A stretch of DNA of 64,000 nt, taken from the NCBI RefSeq assembly GCF_001277295.1, contig NZ_CP011456.1, positions 2,108,001 to 2,172,000 on the forward strand, given 5' to 3'. Made by a program: the position numbers and the translations under genes. This DNA is from Anabaena sp. WA102 (lineage in GTDB: Bacteria; Cyanobacteriota; Cyanobacteriia; Cyanobacteriales; Nostocaceae). Numbering within the stretch: the stretch's first letter is position 1; every line of letters begins with the position of its first letter. The notes beneath the pieces are model-generated. The model was given only the letters and a program-made list of their open reading frames with translations, was not told the origin of the DNA and did no database searches. Below are positions 33,409-43,900 of the stretch, one piece after another.

Positions 33409-35624
33409 GGTTGAGTCGAGGGGGGATATTATTCCCCGCCCCTCTCAGTTAGATCCGGACGTGCCACTTTCACGGCATCCGGCTCCCGATGTTCTTAGCT
33501 TTCGCTTTTGCTCATGTGAATGTAATCGTGGCAGCTTTCGTGAATTGCTAGAAGGTTTTTAGTTTTCCAGTTTTGGTGGTTTCCATCTATATGATGTAAA
33601 TGTACCTTCTCGTCACTGAGCATTTTTAACCCACAATGACCACATTTATGGCTTTGCCGTTTGAGGGCTTTAGAGGTGTTATTGTCATATAACTTACTAT
33701 TGCGTTCGCTCCAGTAGGTTAAATCTCCATCGTAGGGTGATTTCTCACCTTTGACATTGATGTGTTTGTTTTCGGAGTAAGGAACTGTTGGGAATGCTTT
33801 CTTTATTAGCTCTTGGCTATTATGGCGATTCTGCTTAGTTTCCTTGTTAAATACCTTGAATGCTCTGTGATTGATGTGCCATAAGGAAAACTTCGACCCA
33901 TCCATCTTGCAGAAGCGGTGGTAATTCCTCCAACCTCTGACTACAGGGGCTAATTTCTCAGCCTTTGTGGTAGCACCATAATTCGAGTTGTTGACGATGA
34001 ATTTTACTTTCTTGCGGAAAGCTTTGAAGTTGTCCACTGAGGGAGTACATCTAAACTTTCCGTTTTTCTGGACTTTAAAATGCCAGCCCAGGAAATCAAA
34101 TCCATCTGTCGCGGCGGTTAGCTTTGTCTTTTTCTCACTGACTTTCATTCCCCGCTCTGCTAGGAACTGACTGATTTTGTCAAGTATTTCTGTGGCATCG
34201 TCTTGAGGTCGGAGTATTATCACCATGTCATCCGCGTAACGGATTGTTGGCTCGACAATATCTCCATTTGAGGTCTTGTCTGTAATTCTGTAGCTAGATA
34301 TACGGTGATATCTATGAATACTTTCAATCCCATTTAAGGCGATGTTAGCTAACAGTGGACTTACCACTCCTCCTTGGGGTGTTCCTTGTTCAGAAAACTC
34401 TGGATTGACTCCGGCTTTGAGACATCGGAATATTCCCTGTCTTATACTATAAGGAGCGATGAGTCTATCCATTATGGCGGTGTGGTTTATCCGGTCAAAG
34501 CATTTTTCAATATCGAGTTCTATAACTCGTTTATCTATTCCATTAGCTTTAGAGTTTAAGTTGTTGTACAGGTATCTCTGGGCATCATGTGCCGAGCGTC
34601 CCGTCCTAAAACCGTAGCTCCTAGCGTGGAAGGTTGCCTCATGTGCTGGTTCTAGTGCGTATTTGACAAGGCATTGATATGCCCTATCTGCAATAGTGGG
34701 GACTTTGAGAATCCGGGTTTTTCCGTCCTTTTTGGGGATGGGTATTTCACGTAATCCCTGGTGTTTCCAGTCGTTACCTTCGGTTCTAAGTTTTTCACTT
34801 AGTTCAAACCTTTGCTCGAATGAGAGCGCGGTTTTGCCGTCTATTCCCGCTGTCTTTTTCCCAGCATTTAGCTGTGTTACTTGACGGATAGCCAGTAATC
34901 TCGCTGCGGTTGATTTCAGAATCAGCTTTTGTAGGGACTTAGCTTTGCGCTTGTCGCCAACTTGAACAGCTTTGTACACGCGTTTTTGTAGGCGGAATAA
35001 GTTACGACGGAATTGCTTCCAAGGTAACGTTTTCCAGGATTCACTAGAGTTTTCTCTGTGTCTAATCATGCTCTGCTCCAATCTGTGTATTCTGAACACC
35101 TCCGACCAATTACGGTCTGTCCTACCCGAACTGAAGGAATTCCGCTGCTCGTCCAGCCTACTTATAGGGTTCGACCGCCCTTAGACCTTCAATCCGTTTT
35201 TATTCGTTCCCTCGGCTAGATTGTTAGTTCCGTTAGGTGTAGCCACTTCAACCACTGGATTCCCTAGACTCTTACCGCTATTGAAGAACGATGCGGCGGG
35301 AATTAGCTCCAGTAAAGTCAGGTGTTGTTGTTGTGTCCTGCTTTGGACTAGGTTGCTTTTTTAGGCTCTGTTTCACCGTAGGAACTCCCCGTTAACGCCA
35401 AGTGTCATCTCACAACAGATGTCTGATTGCGTCCTGTTCCCAGCTTCGACCTCCCGATACCGAGTCGGGTCATCGTGGGCAGATAGGGAGTCATACCTGA
35501 GTCTGGTAGATGGGACTTACACCCATATCAGACCGAGAGTTCAACCTTTTTTTCCATGATTGGATTGGGTTGGTTAGCTTATGTACGGACTGATTACCGT
35601 GATTCAGCTAACAACGAATCGCAC
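33409..35624 (-). mobile_element. Group II intron, copy 2 (antisense in the oxidase gene)
   Basis: It has the same boundaries as copy 1: GTGCG at 35624 and CTCGACTCAACC ending at 33409, 2,216 bp. Domain V is at ~33451-33485 (a GCCGGATGCC arm, a GTGAAAGT loop, a complementary GGCACGTCCGG arm). The 5' exon sequence differs from that of copy 1, so the two insertions used different targets. Domains I-III occupy 35100-35624. Confidence 0.9.
33495..35099 (-). CDS. ltrA: Group II intron reverse transcriptase/maturase with HNH endonuclease, copy 2
   Basis: 534 residues, close to copy 1 throughout. All key motifs are retained: TPQGGVVSPLLANIALNG, YADDMVII, the maturase region and the HNH domain (CGHCGLKML, HLHHIDGNHQN). 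Substitutions cluster in the linker after the RT domain (e.g. SKFSLWHINHRAFKV against SRNSLFHIETRAFKV). Both copies look intact, so either could drive mobility. The start is uncertain, as for copy 1. Confidence 0.95.
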   Translation of the reverse strand: MFRIHRLEQSMIRHRENSSESWKTLPWKQFRRNLFRLQKRVYKAVQVGDKRKAKSLQKLILKSTAARLLAIRQVTQLNAGKKTAGIDGKTALSFEQRFELSEKLRTEGNDWKHQGLREIPIPKKDGKTRILKVPTIADRAYQCLVKYALEPAHEATFHARSYGFRTGRSAHDAQRYLYNNLNSKANGIDKRVIELDIEKCFDRINHTAIMDRLIAPYSIRQGIFRCLKAGVNPEFSEQGTPQGGVVSPLLANIALNGIESIHRYHRISSYRITDKTSNGDIVEPTIRYADDMVIILRPQDDATEILDKISQFLAERGMKVSEKKTKLTAATDGFDFLGWHFKVQKNGKFRCTPSVDNFKAFRKKVKFIVNNSNYGATTKAEKLAPVVRGWRNYHRFCKMDGSKFSLWHINHRAFKVFNKETKQNRHNSQELIKKAFPTVPYSENKHINVKGEKSPYDGDLTYWSERNSKLYDNNTSKALKRQSHKCGHCGLKMLSDEKVHLHHIDGNHQNWKTKNLLAIHESCHDYIHMSKSES

Positions 35625-36496
35625 TCCTTCAATCCTATCAAGAAGTTTTGATTTCTCCGCGGTTAATTACTATTCAAGAAGCTTGTGAATTAGAACCTTT
35701 ATTAAATCCTGAAGTAATATCTGGTGCATTAACTGTTAAACATGGTCATGTTCACCCAGAAAAAATTACTCAAGCTTACATTCAAGCTATGGTAAATTTA
35801 GGAGGAGAAATTGAATTTGGGAATTTTTTAGAATTAATCACGACACCCTCTAAAAAATGTACAGGTGTGAAAACAAATACCACTACCTTTCATGGTGATA
35901 ATGTTGTTATTTGTGCTGGGGGAATTAATCGTCAATTACTAAAATCAATGGGTATTGCTGCGAAAATATATTTTTCTCATGCAGAAATCATTGAAACACC
36001 ACCTTTGGATATTAAATTACATACCTTAGTATCACCAGCAAATTTGCAAAGATTTCAATTAGAAGCAGAATCTACTCAAATTGATGAATTATGGGATAAC
36101 CCAGATACTGAAATACTACCACCAATTTTAGATGCTGGTGTGGTACAATTTTTGGACGGTAGTTTGCGCTTAGGTCAAGTTAGCCGATTTTTAGTAAATC
36201 CGCAAGCAGAAATTAACTCAGCAGCAAGTGAACAATGGTTACGAGAAAGCATCACGAAAATATTACCAAGTTTAGGAAATGTACCAGGAATATGGCATCA
36301 TTGTTTAGTCGCATTTACTCAGGATAAATTACCTTTAATTGGTGCTATTTCTGAATTTTCAGGACTGCATCTATTTTCTGGTTTTACTAGTTCTTTTGTT
36401 TTTGTTCCTCCTTTAGCTGTCCGGTTTGCTAAGTTTGTATCTGGTTATGAAGATGAGATAATTAAACAGATGTCTCCTCACCGTTGGCATGATTAA

Positions 36497-36943
36497 TAGT
36501 ATTTTGTGAATCTGATTTCATGAGTTTAGAGTCATTGCGAGCGAAGGGAAGCAATCACAACCCTTGGAATTGCTTCATTTCACTTCGTTCCATATGGCTA
36601 ACGCCACGCAACGCTTACGCAATGACATTTTGTAACCCACATTCCGCACCCCCAAGTGTCACACCCCAAGGAAAGCAATATATTTAGTACATAAGAACTA
36701 ATACCTGTGAGGGGTGATTAAAATTTATTGAGGCTAAATAGGAATAATTACTATTAAAGCAGATATATAGTCAATAAAACGACTAAGTACGAAATTTTGA
36801 TTCTGAGGTGATTGTAATGGAAAACCTAGTCCAGAATCATTGAAAGCTTTATCCTCAATGACTATAAAAAACTAAAAAAACGTTTTAAATCAACAGAAAA
36901 ATGAGAACATGGTAACAGATACTTATATGGAGTTTCTGTTACC
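36497..36943. other. Region between the oxidase gene and the IS1634 transposase
   Basis: It holds a partial MITE family 1 copy E (36530-36635, both ends missing), the left terminus of the IS1634-type element (CCCACATTCCGCACCC from 36636), and a motif ATGGAAAACCTAGTCCAGAA (36817) also found at 13474. A hairpin over the transposase start lies at 36906-36948. Confidence 0.6.
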
Positions 36944-36948
36944 ATGTT
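36906..36948 (+). promoter_or_regulatory. Hairpin sequestering the IS1634 transposase start
   Basis: AACATGGTAACAGA (36906-36919) pairs perfectly with TCTGTTACCATGTT (36935-36948), burying the ATG at 36944. Transcripts entering from outside would fold this stem and hide the start, a known device for limiting transposase synthesis in other ISs. Confidence 0.55.
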
Positions 36949-38599
36949 TAGTACAAAAGACCTGGAATTGAAGAAGATAGACCATTTAGGGATAGTAGCA
37001 GGAATAGTAGATTCAATAGGGATTGTAGAAATAATTAATAATTTAGTAGGTTCAGAGCCAGGAGAAAAAGTCAGTGCAGGTCAGGTGGTAAAGGCGATGA
37101 TTTTGAACGGCTTAAGTATGATGTCACAGCCGTTATATATGTTTCCAAAATTCTTTGAATTAATTGCTTGTGAACATTTAATTGGTGTAGGAGTAAAAGC
37201 AGAATATCTCAATGATGACAAGCTGGGGAGAGTATTAGATAAATTATTTATAAAAGGACTAGATACAGTATTTTTAGCCGTCAGTTTAAATGCAGTAGAA
37301 ATATATCAGATATCACTCTCATCATCACACTTGGATTCAACATCATTTCATGTACATGGAGAATATGAAAATAGTTTACCATCAGTAATATTTGAAGATT
37401 CAAAAGAATCAGGTTCATTAGAAAAAGAAAATGAAGAGAGTCAATCACCTCAAGCGATAAAGCTGACTTACGGTTATTCTAGAGATCATCGTCCAGATTT
37501 AAAACAATTTATTACACAATTAGTATGTTCAGGAGATGGAGATATACCAATATATATAAAAGCAGTATCAGGGAATGAAGTTGATTCTAAAAAATTTGGA
37601 GAAATCGCAGTTGAATATCAGAAAAGAATACAAGTTGATAGTTTGATAGTAGCAGATAGCGCATTATATACAGAATCAAATATCAAGTTAATGTCGAGTC
37701 TCAAATGGTTAACCAGAGTACCCTTAACGATAAAATCAGCAAAAAACTTAGTGATGAGTTTAGCAGAATCGGAATTTGTTAAAAGTGAAAAAGCAGGATA
37801 TTCTTATGCCGAGAAGAAAATAACTTATGGAGATATAGAGCAAAGATGGTTAATCGTACAAAGTCAAGATAGAAAAAAATCTGACTTAAAGAAATTATCA
37901 AAGAGAATAGAAAAAGCTTTGACTAATACTCAAAGTAAGTTAAAAAACCTATCGCAAGAAAAATTTGCTTGTGCGGCTGATGCTAGAAAGGAATTAACAA
38001 AAATAAGTAAAGAATTTAAATATCATCAAGTAGAAAATATTGAAGTTATCGAAAAAAGTCCTAAAATCAAAGAAGAAAATCAATCAAAATACTATCAAAT
38101 CTTAGCAACAGTTGTTGAAAATAAAGATACTATTGAGCAAGAAATGTCAAGTGCAGGAAGGTTTATAATTGCCACCAATGTTTTATCAGAAAAGGAACTG
38201 AGTAAAGATAAAATGCTGTCTGAATATAAAGCGCAGCAATCCTGTGAAAGGGGATTTAGTTTTCTCAAAAATCCTTTATTTTTAGCAGATAGTATTTTTC
38301 TAAAAAGCCCAGAAAGAATAGAAGCATTGGCAATGATAATGGGGTTATGTTTGCTAGTTTATACTCTAGCACAAAGAGAAATTAGAGCAGCTTTAAAATC
38401 TTTAAACTATACTGTAAAAAATCAATTAGGAAAGGCCATAAACAATCCAACTATGCGGTGGATATTTCAATGTTTTCAATCAGTTCATCTTGTGACTTTT
38501 CAAGGAAAAAGAGAATTTTATAATTTGACATCAGAAATGAAGTACATTCTCCTATTCCTCCCAGAAGCTTGCCGTAATTACTACAGATATATAAGTTGA
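36944..38599 (+). CDS. IS1634-family transposase (DUF4277 N-terminus)
   Basis: The 551-residue DDE transposase begins with a DUF4277-like region (LGIVAGIVDSIGIVEIINNL, VVKAMILNGLSMMSQPLY). Catalytic segments are LDSTSFHVHG (first Asp), SLIVADSALYT (second Asp) and YKAQQSCERGFSFLKNPLFL (Glu). Long Lys/Glu-rich insertion before the final Glu segment fits IS1634. The frame is intact. Confidence 0.93.
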   Translation: MFSTKDLELKKIDHLGIVAGIVDSIGIVEIINNLVGSEPGEKVSAGQVVKAMILNGLSMMSQPLYMFPKFFELIACEHLIGVGVKAEYLNDDKLGRVLDKLFIKGLDTVFLAVSLNAVEIYQISLSSSHLDSTSFHVHGEYENSLPSVIFEDSKESGSLEKENEESQSPQAIKLTYGYSRDHRPDLKQFITQLVCSGDGDIPIYIKAVSGNEVDSKKFGEIAVEYQKRIQVDSLIVADSALYTESNIKLMSSLKWLTRVPLTIKSAKNLVMSLAESEFVKSEKAGYSYAEKKITYGDIEQRWLIVQSQDRKKSDLKKLSKRIEKALTNTQSKLKNLSQEKFACAADARKELTKISKEFKYHQVENIEVIEKSPKIKEENQSKYYQILATVVENKDTIEQEMSSAGRFIIATNVLSEKELSKDKMLSEYKAQQSCERGFSFLKNPLFLADSIFLKSPERIEALAMIMGLCLLVYTLAQREIRAALKSLNYTVKNQLGKAINNPTMRWIFQCFQSVHLVTFQGKREFYNLTSEMKYILLFLPEACRNYYRYIS

Positions 38600-38829
38600 T
38601 TTATCAACATTATTAATAGTTTAATTATACAATTTGACTCATTGATTTTATTAATGAGTTTAAGTTTTAATGCTGTTTTTAAGTTTATTTCTAGAAGGAT
38701 ATAAGTTATGATTAAGTCTTGATAGACTAACAATAAAATTATATTATATTTTCTGCCAGAAACCACCCTCATTCTTTATTGCTTCTTATTGAGAATGTAT
38801 CTGAATCAATTTTCCTATCTAAAATTTGT

Positions 38830-40147
38830 CTTAACGGGTGACAAGGCGGTTGAAGATGAGATGTGGCAATAATTTGAGAAAATAAGGGAGTAAAAAAATA
38901 GGGACAAAGAAGCCCCCGAAGCAAAAAATGTTACCACAATCATATCAAACAATTTTCCGAAAGCATTTGAGTGAACAGCAGTATTTGACACTAGAGATAT
39001 TGTTGTTATTAATACAGGCTCATCGCCAAGTAAAACTGTCAAAATTGGCCAGCTTGTTTCCCCAACCAATTAAATATGAAAGCAGGAAACGTAATCTACA
39101 AAGATTTTTAGGAATAGGTAAACTCTGCGTAAAATTATTATGGTTTCCATTGATAAAATATTGGATTAGACAATCGTTAACACCAAAACAACTGAATCGA
39201 GAACAGCGCCGTTATTTTCATAAAAAACAGTATCAAAAATATGGTTATTGGATGGTAGCACTGGATAGAACACAGTGGAAGGGGCGAAATATATTTATGG
39301 TGACATTGGTATGGGGTACTCATGCCCTACCACTATATTGGGAAACATTAAATCATGTCGGAAATAGTAATTTACAAACACAGAAAAGATTAATAAAGAC
39401 AGCAATAAAGTTGTTAAAAAAATGTCGAATTGTGGTGTTAGCAGACAGAGAATTTCATAGTCCAAAACTGGCTAAATGGCTTGATGAGCAAGGAGTTTAC
39501 TTCGCTTTACGCCAGAAGAAAAACCTTTATTTTCAAGAAAAACCTGAACAAGAATATCAAGTTCTTAAAAATCAAGGATTTAAGCCAGGAATGTCGAGAT
39601 TTTATGAAAAAGTTAAATGTGGTAAAGGGGATGAATTAGGCTTATTTAATATCGCTGTTTATTGGAAGAGAAAATATCGGAACTCTGGACCAAAAGAACC
39701 TTGGTATATCTTGACGAATCTACCAACTCTCCAACAAACTTTATGCCTCTATAGATGTCGATGGGGAATTGAGCAATTCTTTAAGGATTGTAAAACTGGT
39801 GGTTATAATTTAGAGGATACTAAAGTAAATGAAACTCGCTTTTTAGCTTTAGTATTATTGATTGTCATTGCTTATAGTTTAGCCACTATGCACGGTCAAC
39901 GGATGAAAAAATTAGGTATAGAGACTTATGCCGGACGTATTCAACAACATCAGGACAAGTACCCACGTCAAAGTGATTTTAGCTTTGCTCTCTACGGACA
40001 ACTATGGATTTATGGTATGGAATTATGGGCTGATTTAGCTCTGAATTTAATCAATCTCAAGCCTCATAAACGCCTCTTTTTTCAACGGGGCTTTCAGGCT
40101 CTATCCCTTATGAAACAAGCTCTTTAGCCGCCTTGTCACCCGTTAAG
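38830..40147 (+). mobile_element. IS4-type insertion sequence nested in the IS1634 element
   Basis: The left end CTTAACGGGTGACAAGGCGG and the right end CCGCCTTGTCACCCGTTAAG are perfect 20-bp inverted repeats. The 9-mer AAAATTTGT flanks both sides (38821-38829, 40148-40156), defining a 1,318-bp element. It sits between the IS1634 transposase and its right terminus, so it inserted later. Confidence 0.93.
38928..40127 (+). CDS. IS4-family transposase
   Basis: The 399-residue DDE transposase has the first Asp in YWMVALDRTQWKGRN, the second in RIVVLADREFHSPK, and the IS4 signature Y-x2-R-x3-E-x6-K as YRCRWGIEQFFKDCK. It fills the element from ~100 bp inside the left end to 20 bp before the right end. 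The frame is intact. Confidence 0.95.
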   Translation: MLPQSYQTIFRKHLSEQQYLTLEILLLLIQAHRQVKLSKLASLFPQPIKYESRKRNLQRFLGIGKLCVKLLWFPLIKYWIRQSLTPKQLNREQRRYFHKKQYQKYGYWMVALDRTQWKGRNIFMVTLVWGTHALPLYWETLNHVGNSNLQTQKRLIKTAIKLLKKCRIVVLADREFHSPKLAKWLDEQGVYFALRQKKNLYFQEKPEQEYQVLKNQGFKPGMSRFYEKVKCGKGDELGLFNIAVYWKRKYRNSGPKEPWYILTNLPTLQQTLCLYRCRWGIEQFFKDCKTGGYNLEDTKVNETRFLALVLLIVIAYSLATMHGQRMKKLGIETYAGRIQQHQDKYPRQSDFSFALYGQLWIYGMELWADLALNLINLKPHKRLFFQRGFQALSLMKQAL

Positions 40148-40156
40148 AAAATTTGT

Positions 40157-40923
40157 TTTTTTATAGATAAATGTATTCTTTTACTCATTTTTCATCAATT
40201 TACCTCCGTAATCACCGTTTGTGACAGTCAAGGGTGCGGAATGTGGGATTTAATGGTTTTTAAGAAAAATTTACAATTTATATTATTTATTCCCAAGAAA
40301 TTGTCAATAACCGGAAATTATTGATAACCGCTAAAAATTCATTTAATCCTGAAACTCTTTCCAGTCAACACTTGTAAGTTATTCTCTTCCGTCGAACTCA
40401 GGTGAAGATGTAAATATTCTTGGCTGCAATTGTCATGTTTATTTTATCCGAAATAACTACTTTAATTGAAAGAGAAAATCTATTTTAAAACCTCGTAAAA
40501 TTAAGTTACTTAATAGGCTTTATTTTTTGGCAGATAATGTTAACCTCAGCCAGAAAAATTAGGTAGATAAAATTCTCCTGACTGGAATTTTTCAAAAATA
40601 TCGTAAAAATATCAATAATCTGAGTCACATCTGCGGAATGTGGGATTTACAGTGAATAGCCCCTCTATTCTCTCTCAAATTCACAATTTTTTGCTTGACA
40701 GACCACTAGATGGCAAAAAGCATGAAGTGGTTATTATGATTGGGTTTTAGCTGTTTTATGAAATTCTTTTTTTGACAAAATAACCTGCTGGGAAAAATAT
40801 TTTGAGTATATTTACTCATGCTGAATGTGGGATAAAAGGTTTCAGTTTTATTCAGCAAGCAAGCGCTATGTAGGGTGGGCATTGCCCACCAGAACAATAA
40901 TATCCCTACTCTTATCGACTCAC
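40157..40923. other. Non-coding region between the ISs and the giant gene
   Basis: It contains the IS1634 right end and two further GCGGAATGTGGGAT-like sequences (40633-40646 and, weaker, 40821-40834) in the same orientation, possibly remnants of related elements. A hairpin, GGTGGGCA/TGCCCACC (40874-40890), lies 34 bp downstream of the giant gene's stop and could end its transcript. No ORF of quality was seen. Confidence 0.5.
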
Positions 40924-43900
40924 TTATGACTTCGACTTTTTGATAACATTAGTACCAAGACCAGCATTAATCACATCAATACCGTCGCCATAGTAAATCG
41001 TATCATTACCAGAACCAGTGGTAATTCTGTCATTACCAGAGCCAGTAGTGACAGTATTATTGCCATCACCAGCATTAACAGTATTATTACCATTACCAGC
41101 ATCAATTATATCATTACCACTTCCAGAAGTGATACTGTCAATACCAGAACCAGTCTTGATATTATTAGCACCATTGCCGACATTAATATTATTGTCACCA
41201 TTGCCAGCAATAATAACATCATCACCGCTACCAGTAAAGATATCATCACGTCCATCACCACCAGTAATATTTTTATTACCATCCCCAGTCGTGATGTAGT
41301 TGTAACCATTACCAGCGAAGATTATATCCTTACCAATATCAGTGGTAATTCTATCATTACCAGCCCCAGTAGTAATCTCATTATCGCCATTGCCAGCATT
41401 AATCGTATTGTTGCCATCACCAGCTTGAATGATGTCCTTGTCATTGCCAGATGTGATGGTATCACTACCAGCACCAGTAGTAATTGTGTTTAGTCCATTA
41501 CCAGCATTGATGATGTTATCACCCCCGAAGGCGTAGATCACGTCATTACCTGAGCCTGTAGTGATTGTATCGTTGCCACTACCACCGTAAATGGTGTTAT
41601 TACCGTCACCAGCATTAATGATGTTAGTCCCTTCACCAGCATAGATAATGTCATCACCTGCGCCAGTAGTAATCGTATCATTACCATCTTCACCATAGAG
41701 TTCATCGTTGCCTGCTCCACCTAAAATCGTGTCATTGCCGGCACCGCCGTAAATCCGGTTCTTGACTGTATTACCTGTCAATTCGTCGTTATAGGAACTA
41801 CCAATTAAATTTTCAATGTTGGTGAGGCTGTCGGTATTGGCAAAGCCATCAGTAGCAATGCCAGTGGTGAGGTTAGCAATTACTGCTAGTGGGTCGCGGC
41901 GGTAGCTGACGGTATCAGTGCCTTCGTTGCCTTCTAAGCTGTCATTGCCCGCGTTACCAATGAGAATGTCGTCTCCGGCCAAACCTTCTATTTTGTTATT
42001 AAGGGCATTACCAATGAGGATATCGTTATAGTTTGAACCGGTGATGTTTTCAAAGTTGGCTAGTTGGTCAAGGTTGCCAAAGCTGTCTTGGGCTGTGTTA
42101 GCGGCTATGTTAAAAACTGGTTCTAGGTTGGTAACCAGTGGTGTGGACTGGGTGAGTGAGGTAAAGGTGATACCATCCGTACCTTGATAGCCTTTGGTGC
42201 TATCTATATTGACGATTACGCCACTGGTAGAGCTTTGGTAACTCATGCGGTCTGTTCCTGCACCACCATCAATAAAGTCAGATCCTTCATCACCGCTTAA
42301 TACATCGTCTCCGGCTTCTCCGTAGAGGCTGTCATTTCCTGCTTGACCATAGATTGTGTCGTTACCATCCCCTCCTCTGAGAATATCGTTGTCTGTTCCT
42401 GTACCAGAGATGAAGGTGATCAAGGAGTTCCAAACACCGTTGAAGATGCGACGGATGCGGGCGTTACCTCCTGTGATTAGGTCGTTGCCTTTACCTGTGG
42501 TGATGTTGTCATCACCTATGCCACCTACTACTACTTTTTGGGCATTGTCTAGGGCTTGTACTGTGTCGTTACCACCGTTGTTGGGGTTAATGGAGGTGAT
42601 ATCGTAGCCGTCGCTGGTGACGGTGAGGTCGGCTTCGTCGCCGAAGATGACATCGCTGTCGTTGTTGCCCCTGTTACCTGGTGTAGCGTTTGTAATTGTG
42701 TCGCTGCCAGCCCCACCGATGACTAGGTTTTCTAATCCTCCATTCAATTGGATGATATCTTGACCACCGCTACCGTTATCAGTGCTAGTAATTTGAGTGA
42801 GGTTCCCGGCACTGAATTTGGCTATACCGTTGTCTCCTAGAAGAATGTTACGGTTTGTGCCGTTGTTGGTCGTAATGGTGTCGGTTCCTGCGCCTGCGAG
42901 GACTGTATTTTTGCCACTGTTTAGTGTAATGGTGTCGTTGCCATTACCACTGTTACTGGTAATTTGACTCAGCCAACTATCTGTGTATTGGATGGTGGCT
43001 TCATCTCCTACTAGGATTGTGTGGGTGTTGGTAGATTGCTGAACTGTGAGGTTGTCATTTCCGATTCCCCCGACTACGACTAGCTGATTCAAGCCGTTGA
43101 TGTTTGTTACTTGCAGGTTATCGTTACCAGCACCACCGTTAATTATGACTAAGTTACTGACATTGGCAGTGGTACTATTAATGGTGAAATTGTCTGCACC
43201 TGAACCTAAGTTAATATTCAGAGTTTCCGCATTGCTGTAGGTAATACTTCCAGCCATATCTAAACCAGTCACATTGGTGCTGGTTAATATGCCTGTATTA
43301 TTGTCGGTATCACTAGAATCATTAACAGTGATGGTATCAATTCCAGCATCCCCACTAATTATTAATGAAGCAGCAATATTATCTACCGTGTTGCTGTCGT
43401 TAGAAATCTGGATATTATCGTTTTCTGTACCAGTGGAGACGTTGGTTGCACCACTAATAGTCTTAATGCGAACTGTATCAGCACCTGCATTAGTATTCAG
43501 ATTGGTTTGTCCAGTGCGGGTGCTGTTAATGGTGAAGTTGTCTGCACCTGAACCTAAGTTAATATTCAGAGTTTCCGCATTGCTGTAGGTAATACTTCCA
43601 GCCATATCTAAACCAGTCACATTGGTGCTGGTTAATATGCCTGTATTATTGTTGGTATCACTAGAATCATTAACAGTGATGGTATCAGTCCCAGCATCCC
43701 CACTAATTGTTAATAAAGCAGCAATATTATCTACCGTGTTGCTGTCGTTAGAAATCTGGATATTATCGTTTTCTGTACCAGTGGAAACGTTGGTTGCACC
43801 ACTAATAGTCTTAATGCGGATTGTATCTGCACCTGCGTTGGTATTCAGGGTGGTTTGTCCAGTGTGGGTACTATTAATGGTGAAGTTGTCTGCAACTGAA

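Larger units (their letters stand above)
33108..36496 (+). pseudogene. DAO-family FAD oxidoreductase gene disrupted by an antisense group II intron
   Basis: Exon-like parts are 33108-33408 and 35625-36496. The first has the FAD motif DWIVIGAGITGAALAYELRK. The second continues LQSYQEVLISPRLITIQEAC, with VVICAGGINRQLLKSMGI and a C-terminal FAD segment FTQDKLPLIGAISEFSGLHL. Joining across the intron gives NPEI-ILQSYQEV in frame and a 390-residue D-amino-acid/glycine-oxidase-like protein. The intron lies on the opposite strand, so it cannot splice out of this gene's mRNA. The gene should be inactive, though a truncated N-terminal fragment could be made. Confidence 0.9.
36636..40247 (+). mobile_element. 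IS1634-type insertion sequence carrying a nested IS
   Basis: The left end CCCACATTCCGCACCC (36636-36651) is repeated inverted at the right (GGGTGCGGAATGTGGG, 40232-40247). The outer 16 bp are perfect and the following ~12 bp partly so (both continue to TGTCACA). Without the nested 1,318-bp IS and its duplication the element is ~2.3 kb. No clear target duplication was found, so the ends are provisional. Confidence 0.65.

Noticed and set aside
38581..38772. 63-codon minus-strand ORF after the IS1634 transposase
   Set aside because: AT-rich low-complexity frame without start signals.
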